From: CAYJLF01 sp964371055
GTDB taxonomy: Bacteria > Eisenbacteria > RBG-16-71-46 > CAIMUX01
Reading direction: 5' to 3'
DNA length: 64,000 nucleotides
Assembly: GCA_964371055.1 (NCBI GenBank)
Contig: CAYJLF010000010.1
Coordinates: forward strand, 1 to 64,000
Shown: one piece after another, positions 26,068-34,619 of the stretch
Numbering within the stretch: the first letter of the stretch is position 1
How the letters are laid out: the number at the start of each line of letters is the position of its first letter
Position numbers and translations under genes: made by a program
The notes under the pieces: model-generated
The model's database searches: none
What the model saw: the letters and a program-made list of their open reading frames with translations, nothing else
Told to the model about the DNA's origin: nothing

Positions 26068-29000
26068 ATGCAACCGCCGGCCCGTCCACCGATGAAGCCA
26101 CTCCCCACCGTGCTGATCCTGATCACCGTCCTGGCGGGATGCCAGCGGCCGGCCCCCGACGATCGCTTGGCCGGCGTCCCGATCTCGGCCGAACTGCGTC
26201 CGCTGCTGGAGGCTTCGCGGCGATCGCTGGAGGAGGGTGACCGCAGCGCACCAGGGGTGCGGCGCGATCTGGATCGCTACTTCGAGCTCCAGGAGCTTCT
26301 CGATCAGCCGGAACGCCGCGCCGCGGCCGAGGAGTCGCTCCTCTCCCTCTGGAACGCGAATCCGGCGCATGTCCTCTGGCCCGAGCTCGTCTGCATGAAT
26401 CGCGACCAGTTCGAGCATCCCGACGCCATCGACCGGATCCATGCGCGGCCGGACTTCCCGGAGTCGACGACGGCCGTCGGCGCCCTGGCCCGCGAGTGGA
26501 GGACCTACGGGACCGGAACCAGGGGCGGGGGGTTCCACCGGGCGTGGGCACGGCGCGAGGAACTCGCCCCCTGGGAACAGGCCCGGCTGGCGATCCTTCT
26601 CTCCTGGATCGAGCGCGGGGCGGGACGCAGCGACGAGGCGACCCGCTTCGCCCTGGACGGCCTGCGCGAGGCGCGGGGAATGGGAAGCTGGCGGCTGCAG
26701 GTCGAGGGCTGGCATCAACTCACCAACGCGCTCGTCCTCGGCGACCACCTGGACGACGCACTGCACGGCGCGGCGATGGAGGAGACGATCGCCCGCGCTC
26801 TCCTTCGGGAGAACGGGAATCACTACATCGTCGATCGCGCCGAGATCGCGCGGGCCGAGGTGCTCGCCGCCCGTCGCGAGTACCAGCCCGCGCTTCGGCT
26901 CTTCGCCGCGTGCGTCGATTCCGCCCTCGCGCACGGGCTGCCCTTCCACGCGAGCTACTGTCTGAACCGGGCTGGCATCCTGACGGCCGGCTCGGGCGAC
27001 CTGGAGCTGGGGCTCGAGCACTACCGGCGCGCGGTGGCGATCTCCCGCGCGGATGGCGACTCGATGATCGTCCCGCGCCACCTGGCGAACATCGCGCGGC
27101 GCCATCTTCTGATCGGGAACCTCGATTCCTGCCGCGTCTACCTGCGAGAGGCGGAGCGGTGGATCGAGGCGGCGCCGTTCCCGGCGAATCGCGCCCGCTT
27201 TCCGCTCATCCAGGCGGAGTACTACGCGCAGATCGGCGACTTCGCGAAGGTCGACTCGCTCATCGACGCGGCGGCGGGCCTGGGCTCGAACCTGTCGGGC
27301 ATCGCGAGTCGGCTGGAGTTGCACCTGGAGCAGATCAAGCAGGGGATGGAACGGGGCCGCCCGGAACAGGCGTACCGCTCGATCGCCGTGCTCGATTCAC
27401 TGCGCGACCGCATGGGGACGACCTACGCCGATCGCAACGAGGTCTTCGACCTGGACCTGCACAGCGCCGAATTCCTGGGACGGCAGGGCCAGTTCGTACG
27501 CGCGGAGGAGGCTTTGGATCGCGCGGAGAGAGCGCTGGAGCGGCGGCCGGACCCGGGTCGGCAGTGGCAGCTCAGCCGGGCGCGGGGGGACCTGGCGCGG
27601 CGCCGCGGCGCCACCACTGCGGCCGATTCTGCCTATCGCGCCTGCCTCGAGATGAGCCTCGAGCGGCAGGACGCGGGGCGTGTGGCCGAGAGCCGTGTGC
27701 TTCTCGCGTCGGTGCTGCTGGACCAGGGGCGCTTCGAGGCGGCGCGGGAACTCCTTCCCTCGGACGAGGTCGAGGCATTCGGCGGGCGGTTCCGCACGCG
27801 GCTGACGAGCCTGCTCCTCGGCGCGATGGCCGAGTCGCGGGCCGGACGGCATGACCGGGCACTGCGGGAGCTCGATCGCGCGCGCGCTTTGTGCCGTCCC
27901 GCGTCGCCGCCTGATCTCCTGGCCCGTCTCGACCTGGAGACCGGTCGGGCGCGGGCCGGTCTGGGACGTCGGGCGGACGCACGGGAATCGTACGCGCGCA
28001 CCGCCGAACACCTGGCCCGCGAACTCGGTCCGGCCACGTCCGGACCCGGGACGGTTTTCGATCGCGACCTGCGCCGGGATCTGGCGTTGGCGATGCTCGA
28101 TCTCGCGCTCGGCGCCTCCGATCGGGTGCGGGGAGAGGAGGCCGAGGCGGTGTTGCGCGAGGTGGCGGCGATCATCCCCGAGTGGCGGCGGGACCGGGAG
28201 CCCCCGACGGCAACCCTGCGGACCCCGCAAATCGTCTTCTTGGTGGGCGCCAACGGCTCCTATCGGTGGGATGCCGTTGAGGGGGAGGTCTCGCTGCGGA
28301 GGTTGCCGGGAGAAGAGGCAATCCTCGCGACGCTCGCGCCGGTGCTCGCCGATCTCCAGCATCCGGGGAGGGTGTCTGTCCCGGTCGAAATGGCGGCCCT
28401 CGTGACGACGCTGGGCGGGCCGCCGGAGCGATGGGCGAACGAGCAGCGGCTGACGATCGTTCCGGATGGTTCGTTGTTCTCGATTCCGTGGGCGGCCCTG
28501 CCGGTCGACGGCGATGTCTGGATCGGACGGGGCCCGATCGCGCTGGCCGACGCCCCCTCCTTCGGCGGGAGCGAGTCCGGGCGCGAGCGTCACGCCTCGC
28601 CGCGGCTTCTGGCGCTCGGGGTGGACAGCAGCCCGCAGGTCCGCGGTGCGGGGTTGCCGGCCCTGCGCCATGCGGAGCGGGAGGCTAGAGAGGTCCACGC
28701 GCTCTGGCCGGCGGGGAACGCCGTGTTGCGGGTCGGAGACGAGGCGGAGTGGCGGGCGCTCGACGCTGCCACATGGGCTACGTTCGATGTCATCCACATC
28801 GCGAGCCACGCGCTCGTCCACCAGGGGGGCCCTGATCGGACCACCCTCCTGCTCGCCGGTTCAGCGCGCGCTCCGGTGACCTCGGCGGAGATCGGAGGGC
28901 TCGACCTCGCGGCGGAACTCGTCTTCCTCTCCTGTTGTGAGGCGGCGGAGGGAGTGCGGCGCGGCGTCGGGCTGGCGCACGCCGGTCTGGCGCGCAGCTT

Positions 29001-29211
29001 TCTCGCGGCGGGGGCTCGTGTGGTCGTCGCGCCGAGCGTGCGAATCGACGATGAGGCCGCCCGTCGGCTCTCGGCCGCCTTCTACCGCCACTGGTTGGGG
29101 GGCGAGAACGCGGCGAGTGCGCTGCGAAGGGCCCAGCGGGAACTGCGAGGCAGCGATGCACGCCGGGCCCATCCGTACTACTGGGCGTTCTACCAGGCGA
29201 TCGGGGGGTAG
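26068..29211 (+). CDS. TPR-CHAT protein, predicted lipoprotein
   Basis: A 1047-residue protein. The ATG at 26068 has a GAGAGGCGGG site; an in-frame ATG at 26092 is possible. Either gives a lipoprotein signal with lipobox VLAGC. A TPR-like superhelix fills residues 60-700 (repeats such as AREYQPALRLFAACVDSALA and LERRPDPGRQWQLSRARGDL). The C-terminal CHAT domain has His914 in IHIASHALV and Cys957 in FLSCCEAAEG. The usual SACETG motif is replaced by SCCEAAEG, and the protein ends PYYWAFYQAIGG. If the lipobox is used, the protease domain faces the periplasm or outer surface. It stands alone between the carbamoyltransferase and a lipoprotein gene. Its partners are unknown. Confidence 0.88.
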   Translation: MQPPARPPMKPLPTVLILITVLAGCQRPAPDDRLAGVPISAELRPLLEASRRSLEEGDRSAPGVRRDLDRYFELQELLDQPERRAAAEESLLSLWNANPAHVLWPELVCMNRDQFEHPDAIDRIHARPDFPESTTAVGALAREWRTYGTGTRGGGFHRAWARREELAPWEQARLAILLSWIERGAGRSDEATRFALDGLREARGMGSWRLQVEGWHQLTNALVLGDHLDDALHGAAMEETIARALLRENGNHYIVDRAEIARAEVLAARREYQPALRLFAACVDSALAHGLPFHASYCLNRAGILTAGSGDLELGLEHYRRAVAISRADGDSMIVPRHLANIARRHLLIGNLDSCRVYLREAERWIEAAPFPANRARFPLIQAEYYAQIGDFAKVDSLIDAAAGLGSNLSGIASRLELHLEQIKQGMERGRPEQAYRSIAVLDSLRDRMGTTYADRNEVFDLDLHSAEFLGRQGQFVRAEEALDRAERALERRPDPGRQWQLSRARGDLARRRGATTAADSAYRACLEMSLERQDAGRVAESRVLLASVLLDQGRFEAARELLPSDEVEAFGGRFRTRLTSLLLGAMAESRAGRHDRALRELDRARALCRPASPPDLLARLDLETGRARAGLGRRADARESYARTAEHLARELGPATSGPGTVFDRDLRRDLALAMLDLALGASDRVRGEEAEAVLREVAAIIPEWRRDREPPTATLRTPQIVFLVGANGSYRWDAVEGEVSLRRLPGEEAILATLAPVLADLQHPGRVSVPVEMAALVTTLGGPPERWANEQRLTIVPDGSLFSIPWAALPVDGDVWIGRGPIALADAPSFGGSESGRERHASPRLLALGVDSSPQVRGAGLPALRHAEREAREVHALWPAGNAVLRVGDEAEWRALDAATWATFDVIHIASHALVHQGGPDRTTLLLAGSARAPVTSAEIGGLDLAAELVFLSCCEAAEGVRRGVGLAHAGLARSFLAAGARVVVAPSVRIDDEAARRLSAAFYRHWLGGENAASALRRAQRELRGSDARRAHPYYWAFYQAIGG

Positions 29212-29242
29212 CGGAGCGTCCCCGATTCTGCGGGCCGACCGG

Positions 29243-29857
29243 TCAGAATCCTTCGTTCATGTCCGGGTCGGGTTCGGGTTCGCCGGGACCACGATTCACC
29301 TCCCAGTCGGAGAAGTGGTTCGTCTGGAAGGTCAGACGATAGCGGTGGATTTCTGGCAGCGGGACCACCGTCACCGCATTGATCTCCGACCCGTCGATCT
29401 CGACCGCCTGGAGTGCGGTGGGTGGCGTCCCCTCCCACGGCATCCACGTCGCGTAGACCGTGATGTTCGCGAGGAACGGAAGTCCGCTCGGCTCGAAGCG
29501 CATCGGGATCGTCCCTCCGATCTCGGGGTGCTCGAGGTAGGACTCATACGTCGGAAACTGCATCGTGAAGGCGACCGGTCCGTACGACTCGTCGAGCGCG
29601 TCCGGGGGCACGATGAGGCCGAACCAGCAGTTCTTGGGCCAGGTCCTCGAGAAGATCCCCATGGCGCCCCCCGTGCCCGGAGTCAAGGTGCCGGAGATCG
29701 TCTCGTACTCCAGATCGTCGAGCGGCGGATCGCCTGCAAGGGTGGCGGGCGGAACCACCGGGAAGGGATTGCGCCCGGGGTCGTCCGAGAGCTGGCTGCA
29801 GCCGGCGATGAGAAGAACCAGGAGGAGGAACGTCGCGACCATTCTGGTGAGTTTCAT
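29243..29857 (-). CDS. Lipoprotein of unknown function
   Basis: A 204-residue protein with a clear lipoprotein signal (TFLLLVLLIAGC, Cys at residue 20). The mature part is beta-rich. The stretch from GTLTPGTGGAMGIFSRTW to GLIVPPDALDESYGPVAFTM resembles ZU5-like modules (gain of an immunoglobulin-like sheet after a Pro-Pro-x-Ala-Leu turn), but I would not insist on that. Its end (ETVN-like region LTFQTNHFSDWEVNRG, then an acidic EPEPDPDMNEGF tail) repeats the HFS motif often seen near the end of ZU5-like repeats. It converges with the TPR-CHAT gene with a 31-base gap. A TAAAAT hexamer (complement of 29932-29937) may be its -10. Confidence 0.7.
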   Translation of the reverse strand: MKLTRMVATFLLLVLLIAGCSQLSDDPGRNPFPVVPPATLAGDPPLDDLEYETISGTLTPGTGGAMGIFSRTWPKNCWFGLIVPPDALDESYGPVAFTMQFPTYESYLEHPEIGGTIPMRFEPSGLPFLANITVYATWMPWEGTPPTALQAVEIDGSEINAVTVVPLPEIHRYRLTFQTNHFSDWEVNRGPGEPEPDPDMNEGF

Positions 29858-29991
29858 AGAGACTCCTGCGTGGCGGCGAAGGATGACCGATCGCGGACAG
29901 TCGGCGGCGCGAGGGCACCGGCCCAGGTCCGATTTTACCGTGAGGTCGGGCGCTGACCCAACTCGCTAATTCCGACACCGCGGTCGCGCAG

Positions 29992-30117
29992 GTTCAAGGG
30001 AGATTGCCTCCGTTCAAGAATCGTGGCGAACCCTTGCCAGGCCCGGGGCGACGAGAACCGCCCGGTACTCCCGCCGCGCCCCCGGGCGGAGGACAAGCCC
30101 GATGAACTCCCTTGAAC
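29992..30117. repeat. 11-bp inverted repeat arms 104 bp apart
   Basis: GTTCAAGGGAG (29992-30002) and its exact complement CTCCCTTGAAC (30107-30117) bound a 104-bp interior, and a third partial copy CGTTCAAG lies at 30011-30018. The size and terminal arms would fit a miniature inverted-repeat element or the remnant of one, but no target-site duplication is evident. Confidence 0.35.
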
Positions 30118-30232
30118 AACGCCGCTGTCCGGTGTCGAAGACCGCGAGCGCATCGCTGGCTATGACCTCCGCATCCGAAGTCGGCGGCGGGATCGGCTCC
30201 CCGGCGGAGGGGGGAGTCGGTTCTTGACCGCG

Positions 30233-30279
30233 GGCGAGGCGTGCCTCGCCGATAGGGCGCGCGGCCTCTCGACCGCGCG
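30233..30279. promoter_or_regulatory. Two adjacent hairpins in the leader of the small secreted protein
   Basis: GGCGAGGC-GT-GCCTCGCC (30233-30250) and CGCGCGG (30258-30264) with CCGCGCG (30273-30279) are perfect stems of eight and seven bases, 35-80 bases before the ATG at 30314. They could be a terminator/attenuator pair or simply transcript structure. No T-run follows. Confidence 0.3.
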
Positions 30280-30313
30280 GGCGGGTCCTGAACAACCGGC
30301 AGAGGAGGTTCCG

Positions 30314-30688
30314 ATGAAGATCAGGTTTGTGGTCTTGCTGCTTTTGGCCCTCGCATTCGTCGTGACGAGTCAGGCGCAGGCAGTCTATGTGTACGGCCGG
30401 GTCGTGGATGAGCAAGGCCGACCCAAGGCCGACGTTACCGTGACGTTCGTCAAGTTCGGCTGCGAGAGCTGCCGCCTCACCGCGGTGACGAACGAATGGG
30501 GTGTGTACAACTATCCGGACTTCCCGTGGTGTGGTTCGGTCTGGCTGGGCGGCTGCAATGCCCCGCCGATCCTCACCTACGTGAACTGCGACCAGGGCTA
30601 CGAGTGGATCGACCAGCAGCTCGTGTGTCGCAGGTTCCCGCCCCCGCCGGGGCCGGACCCGAATGACCCGGGCGGAGAGAACCCCTGA
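30314..30688 (+). CDS. Small secreted protein, carboxypeptidase-regulatory-like fold
   Basis: A 124-residue protein. ATG 30314 with AGAGGAGG upstream, then a signal peptide (VVLLLLALAFVVTSQAQA). The start of the mature part, VYGRVVDEQGRPKADVTVTF, is the classic opening of carboxypeptidase regulatory-like beta-sandwiches (strand, Asp-x-x-Gly-x-Pro turn, strand). The usual second half is modified by six cysteines (FGCESCRL, PWCG, GGCN, VNCD, LVCRR). These probably form disulfides outside the cytoplasm. A Pro-rich acidic tail (PPPPGPDPNDPGGENP) ends the protein. Role unknown; a small adhesion or binding module is plausible. Confidence 0.75.
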   Translation: MKIRFVVLLLLALAFVVTSQAQAVYVYGRVVDEQGRPKADVTVTFVKFGCESCRLTAVTNEWGVYNYPDFPWCGSVWLGGCNAPPILTYVNCDQGYEWIDQQLVCRRFPPPPGPDPNDPGGENP

Positions 30689-30902
30689 GCGTGAGTTAGC
30701 CCCGTCGATCCAGAGCCGGAGCCAGTCCGAGAAGCGTTCGGTCGCGAACGACTCCCGGACTGGCTCTGCGCGCTGATCCGTCCGGGTTGGCGGCAGGCTC
30801 CCATCCATGAGAGGATGGTCCCTCGGCCGGACCGAGCGGGCGCGGGAGTGAGGCCCGAGCGGGTGCACGCGCGGTCGAACAACTCCGACAGGGAGGCAGA
30901 CC

Positions 30903-31607
30903 ATGTTTGACTACAAGGAGAGGGTTGCCCTGGTCACCGGGGCCGCCGGCAATCTCGGCCGAGCTGTGGCCGAGGAGCTCCGGGCGTCCGGCGCGCGCCT
31001 GGCGCTGGTCGATCGCGGGGTCGAGCGGTTCGAGCCGCCGTGGGCGGCCGGAGACGACATCCTGCTGCTCGGAGCCGATCTGACCGACGCAGAGTCGGTG
31101 CGGGCCGCGGTGGAGCGCGTCTTCGCGCACTACGGCCGCATCGACCTCCTGGCCAACATCGCCGGGGGGTTCACGATGGGCCCACCGGTCCATGAGACCC
31201 CGCTCGGGACCTGGGACGAAATGCAGAACCTCAATCTCCGCAGCGTGATTCTGACCTGCCGCGCCGTGTTGCCCCACATGCGGGCGGCCCGTCGCGGGAG
31301 GATCGTCAACGTGTCGGCCCGCGCCGCGCTCGAGCCGAAGTCGAACATGGCTCCGTACCGGCTCTCGAAGGCCGCGGTGATCACCTTGACCGAGAGTATC
31401 GCGGCCGAGAACCGGGAGTTCGGCATCACCGCGAACTGCATCCTCCCCGGAACCATCGACACGCCACAGAACCGCGCGGAGATGCCGGACGCGGACTTCA
31501 GCCGCTGGGTGTCGCCGCGGGCGCTCGCGAACGTGCTCCTCTTCCTCGGTTCCGATGAGGCGGCGGCGGTGAGCGGCGCGGCGATCCCGGTGTACGGGCG
31601 GAGTTAG
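30903..31607 (+). CDS. Short-chain dehydrogenase/reductase (SDR) family oxidoreductase
   Basis: A 234-residue classical SDR. The cofactor loop is TGAAGNLG (residues 12-19), with NIAGG in the structural NNAG position. The catalytic residues are Ser138, Tyr152 and Lys156 (PYRLSK). Acidic Asp37 after the second strand (ALVDRG) favours NAD(H) over NADP(H). The FabG-like length and the ILPGTIDTPQNR segment fit a 3-oxoacyl or sugar/polyol dehydrogenase. The substrate cannot be named. ATG 30903 is preceded by GGGAGGC. It is an isolated gene with 214 bases before it and a convergent kinase gene after it. Confidence 0.9.
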   Translation: MFDYKERVALVTGAAGNLGRAVAEELRASGARLALVDRGVERFEPPWAAGDDILLLGADLTDAESVRAAVERVFAHYGRIDLLANIAGGFTMGPPVHETPLGTWDEMQNLNLRSVILTCRAVLPHMRAARRGRIVNVSARAALEPKSNMAPYRLSKAAVITLTESIAAENREFGITANCILPGTIDTPQNRAEMPDADFSRWVSPRALANVLLFLGSDEAAAVSGAAIPVYGRS

Positions 31608-31694
31608 CCGGGCGCCGAAGAGCTCAGCCGGCCGATGGCATTCTTCGACGCCGGTCCCACCGGCGGCGAGGCACGAGGCTCCGATCCGCTGCCG

Positions 31695-34577
31695 TCAGCG
31701 CACCGGTACGGGGCCCGGCGCGACCCAGAGGTCGTTCTCCGTGTGGTTGACCGTGACCGCGATTCTGTCCTCGTCGAGCGAGATGTCGGCATCGCTCCAG
31801 AAGACGAGATCCCCTTCCGGGAGCGCGGTCAGAGGCTCCAGGGTGCGATCCTGGATGCGGAGGCGAGAGATTCGATTCTGTTCCACATCCTGGGACAACA
31901 TCTCCCCGATCGGCTGCACGATGTAGACAAAGGCTCCGTCCCGCGACCATCCCACGGGGACCGCGGGCTGCTCCAGGAGGAGTCGCTCGGACTGATCGGT
32001 CAGGTCGATCAACCAGAGGGCGACCCCGAGCACATCGTTGCGATTGCCGGCCGCGGCCAGCCACGCTCCGTCGGGCGAGACAGCGGTCTGGAAGATCGTC
32101 CCGCGAGAAGGCCCTCGAAGCAACGGTTCCTCCCGACCGGTCTCGGGATCGAGCAACATGTAGTTCCGGTCGCCTTCGGCCAGCGGCTGGTAACGGATGC
32201 GGTCGTCGGGGAACCAGTAGACGTATCCATGGCAGGCCTGACTGGAGAGCACGCGGGTGTCTCCGCTGGCCAACTCCAGGCAGCAGACGCGAGACTGCGC
32301 GCCGGAACCGGCCTGAAAGGCGATCCGCGTGCCGTCGGGCGACCAGGCTGCCCAGGTCACCGGGGACGCGTTGGACCGGATGGAACGGCACGATCCGTCG
32401 GTCAGGGAGAACGTGCTGACCGACCAGGCCTCGCCGGTCGGCTGACCGCCGGCCACGTGAAGGCCGTCCGGCGAGAGCCGCGGTTGTCGTAATCCGAACT
32501 TTCCCGAGAGAAGGCGCCGGCGCGTCCACCCTCTGTCCGCGCCGCGTTCCAGGATCCACATCGACGAGGTGCTGTTGGCGATTTGGTACAACACCTGTTC
32601 GCTCTGATGGAAAGTCGAGAACTGGTGGGAGCGGGTGGTCTCGCCCAGCCGTTCGGGCGGGGCGGTCAGTCGACCGCTGCGCGAGTCGATCGACACCCGT
32701 TCCATCTGTGTCTGTTCATTTGGGCGGGTCAGGCAGAGCAACTGCCGACCGTCCCGCGTCCACTGGAACCAGGTTGGGCGGCTCTCGGGGAGGATGCGAT
32801 GGATCGGCCGGCCCAGCGCGGTGGCGATCCAGGCGGCCGGCTCTCCGTCCTGGGAGCGACCCCACAGGACGACCGCGCTATCCGCCGGGGAATGCAGCAA
32901 TCCTCGGAAGTGAGTGAGATCGGCATCGAGGGGTAGCGACGTCGTATCTCCGGAGGTCCGGTCAACCAGGAGGAGCCGGGTAACCTGGCCGGAGGGGCCG
33001 AAGATCGTCCCGATGACCGCCGTTCCATCGGGCGTCCAGCCCATGCCACGACAGTTTTCGGGCCCGATGGCGCGCGCCGCGCCGCTGTCCGGCTGCACCA
33101 CGTACATGACGAGGTTGTGCGGATCGGTCGGGATCGAGACGAGGACTTCCGTCCCATCCGGGGACCAGTGCGGGTCGCAGAGTCCGTCGGCGCGATGGAC
33201 GGTCCGGTAGGCTCCACTGATCAGGTCGTGGATCACGAGTGTGCCGACGCCGTTCGCGTAGGCCACGCGGCGGTCATCGGGAGAGAGGTCGAAGTAGAGC
33301 ACGTTCCCGGTGGACGTCGCCTGGTGGAGGGAGTGATCGCCCCCGTCGGGAGCCGTGCGTCGCGTCCCTGGTCGGACCACGAACGACCAGAGGAGTGCGG
33401 CCGCCCCCAGCGTCCCGAGGGCCAGCAGACGAACTGCCCTCTGCGTGCGGTGGCGTCCGAACGCTCGCGCGATGAAGGCACGCCGGAGGCTGACCGCACC
33501 GGACTCCGATCGCCCACCCGGCTCCGCGACGAGCTGCTCCAGGTCAATGGCCAACCGATCCGCGGAAGAGATCCGTTGCGCCGGGTCCTTCGTCAGGCAT
33601 GCCCGCAGCAGGCGACACAGTCCGGCCGGCGTGTTCGAGGGGAGCGCCGTCCAGTCCGGTTCACCCTCCAGCGTTCTTGCCATCCGGGAGAGAGAGGTGC
33701 CGCCTGGAAACGCCGCTCGTCCCGCGAGGCACTCGAACAGGACACAGCCGAAGGCCCAGATGTCGCTTCCCGTCCCCACGGGGCCGCCTTGGATCTGCTC
33801 GGGACTCATGTACCCGGGGCTGCCGAGAACGCCGCCCGGCACCGTGTACTCCGAAGGTCCGATCGAGGGTGGAAAGGAACCCGCAGCTGTCCGGTCGGGA
33901 TCGGCCGCGGCCTCGGCCCCCATGACCTTGGCCAGCCCGAAGTCGAGGATCTTGATCTCGCCCTTCGGCGTTCGGGCCACGTTCGCGGGCTTGAGGTCAC
34001 GGTGCACGATGCCACGCTCGTGGGCGGCTTGGAGACCCCGGGCCATCTGGATTCCGAGGCCCACGACCTCGATCGGTTCCAGGCCGGCGCCGGCGGGGAG
34101 CGCGGCGAGGCGCGCGGCCAGAGTCTCGCCTGACACCAGCTCCATGGTCAGAAAGGGTGTCCCCTGGTCCTGCTCGAGGCTGTACAACGTGGCGACGTTC
34201 GGATGGCTGAGGCTGGCCAGGATCTGCGCCTCGCGGTGGAACCGGGCGAACTGCTCGGGCTCGTTGATGAGCCGAGCCGGGAGCATCTTCAAGGCGACGT
34301 GGCGCCCGAGTGCTGGATCCTCGGCCAGGTAGACCCGCCCCATCCCGCCCCGGCCGAGCTGACCCAGGATCGGATACCGGCCGACGCGCTCGGGGCGCGC
34401 CCTCTCGACGTCCGCCCGCTCGGGCGGCGGATAGCGTTCGTAGATCAGGAGCAGGGCTCCCACGTCCTCGCGCAGCGCCTCGTCATCCGCACAGGCGCGA
34501 TCGAGAAAGGCCGGTCTCTCCTCCGGTCTCAACGCCAGCGCGCGGTGAAAGATCTCATCCGTCGAGCGCTCAACCAC
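31695..34577 (-). CDS. Ser/Thr protein kinase with C-terminal beta-propeller
   Basis: A 960-residue protein. I use the GTG at 34577 because the following VERSTDEIFHRALALRPEER is the standard N-terminal helix of this kinase class. Kinase domain about 66-350: glycine loop GRGGMGRV (75-82), Lys97 in VALKML, HRDLKPAN (192-199), DFG 212-214, GSPGYMSPEQ. One membrane span at about 381-401. The C-terminal 550 residues are WD40/TolB-like propeller repeats (VTWAAWSPDGTRIAFQAGSG, HWSPDGTEVLVSIP, SPDGAWLAAAGNRND), predicted to be extracytoplasmic. The gene lies 42 bases after an ECF sigma factor gene on the same strand, the usual arrangement. All catalytic residues are intact. Confidence 0.92.
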   Translation of the reverse strand: MVERSTDEIFHRALALRPEERPAFLDRACADDEALREDVGALLLIYERYPPPERADVERARPERVGRYPILGQLGRGGMGRVYLAEDPALGRHVALKMLPARLINEPEQFARFHREAQILASLSHPNVATLYSLEQDQGTPFLTMELVSGETLAARLAALPAGAGLEPIEVVGLGIQMARGLQAAHERGIVHRDLKPANVARTPKGEIKILDFGLAKVMGAEAAADPDRTAAGSFPPSIGPSEYTVPGGVLGSPGYMSPEQIQGGPVGTGSDIWAFGCVLFECLAGRAAFPGGTSLSRMARTLEGEPDWTALPSNTPAGLCRLLRACLTKDPAQRISSADRLAIDLEQLVAEPGGRSESGAVSLRRAFIARAFGRHRTQRAVRLLALGTLGAAALLWSFVVRPGTRRTAPDGGDHSLHQATSTGNVLYFDLSPDDRRVAYANGVGTLVIHDLISGAYRTVHRADGLCDPHWSPDGTEVLVSIPTDPHNLVMYVVQPDSGAARAIGPENCRGMGWTPDGTAVIGTIFGPSGQVTRLLLVDRTSGDTTSLPLDADLTHFRGLLHSPADSAVVLWGRSQDGEPAAWIATALGRPIHRILPESRPTWFQWTRDGRQLLCLTRPNEQTQMERVSIDSRSGRLTAPPERLGETTRSHQFSTFHQSEQVLYQIANSTSSMWILERGADRGWTRRRLLSGKFGLRQPRLSPDGLHVAGGQPTGEAWSVSTFSLTDGSCRSIRSNASPVTWAAWSPDGTRIAFQAGSGAQSRVCCLELASGDTRVLSSQACHGYVYWFPDDRIRYQPLAEGDRNYMLLDPETGREEPLLRGPSRGTIFQTAVSPDGAWLAAAGNRNDVLGVALWLIDLTDQSERLLLEQPAVPVGWSRDGAFVYIVQPIGEMLSQDVEQNRISRLRIQDRTLEPLTALPEGDLVFWSDADISLDEDRIAVTVNHTENDLWVAPGPVPVR

Positions 34578-34619
34578 GAAGAGCCCGCCTGGTATCGGTA
34601 CGGCGATCCCAGCCCATGA

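Larger units (their letters stand above)
29858..30313. other. 456-bp intergenic region with inverted repeats
   Basis: Divergent gap between the lipoprotein (minus) and a small secreted protein (plus). A candidate -10 TAAAAT with TTGGGT 18 bases upstream serves the minus side (29932-29961). An 11-bp inverted repeat pair spans 29992-30117, and two GC-rich hairpins lie at 30233-30279. The minus-strand frame between them (GLVLRPGARREYRAVLV) is somewhat protein-like but has no start or ribosome-binding site. Confidence 0.5.

Noticed and set aside
29980..30120. GGTTCAAG motifs resembling a tRNA T-arm
   Set aside because: The flanking bases cannot form a five-pair T-stem and no acceptor or anticodon arms are present.
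30014..30210. Minus-strand frame with protein-like stretch (GLVLRPGARREYRAVLV)
   Set aside because: No start codon with a ribosome-binding site, no similarity that I recognise, and it lies within the inverted-repeat region. It may be a remnant but cannot be supported.
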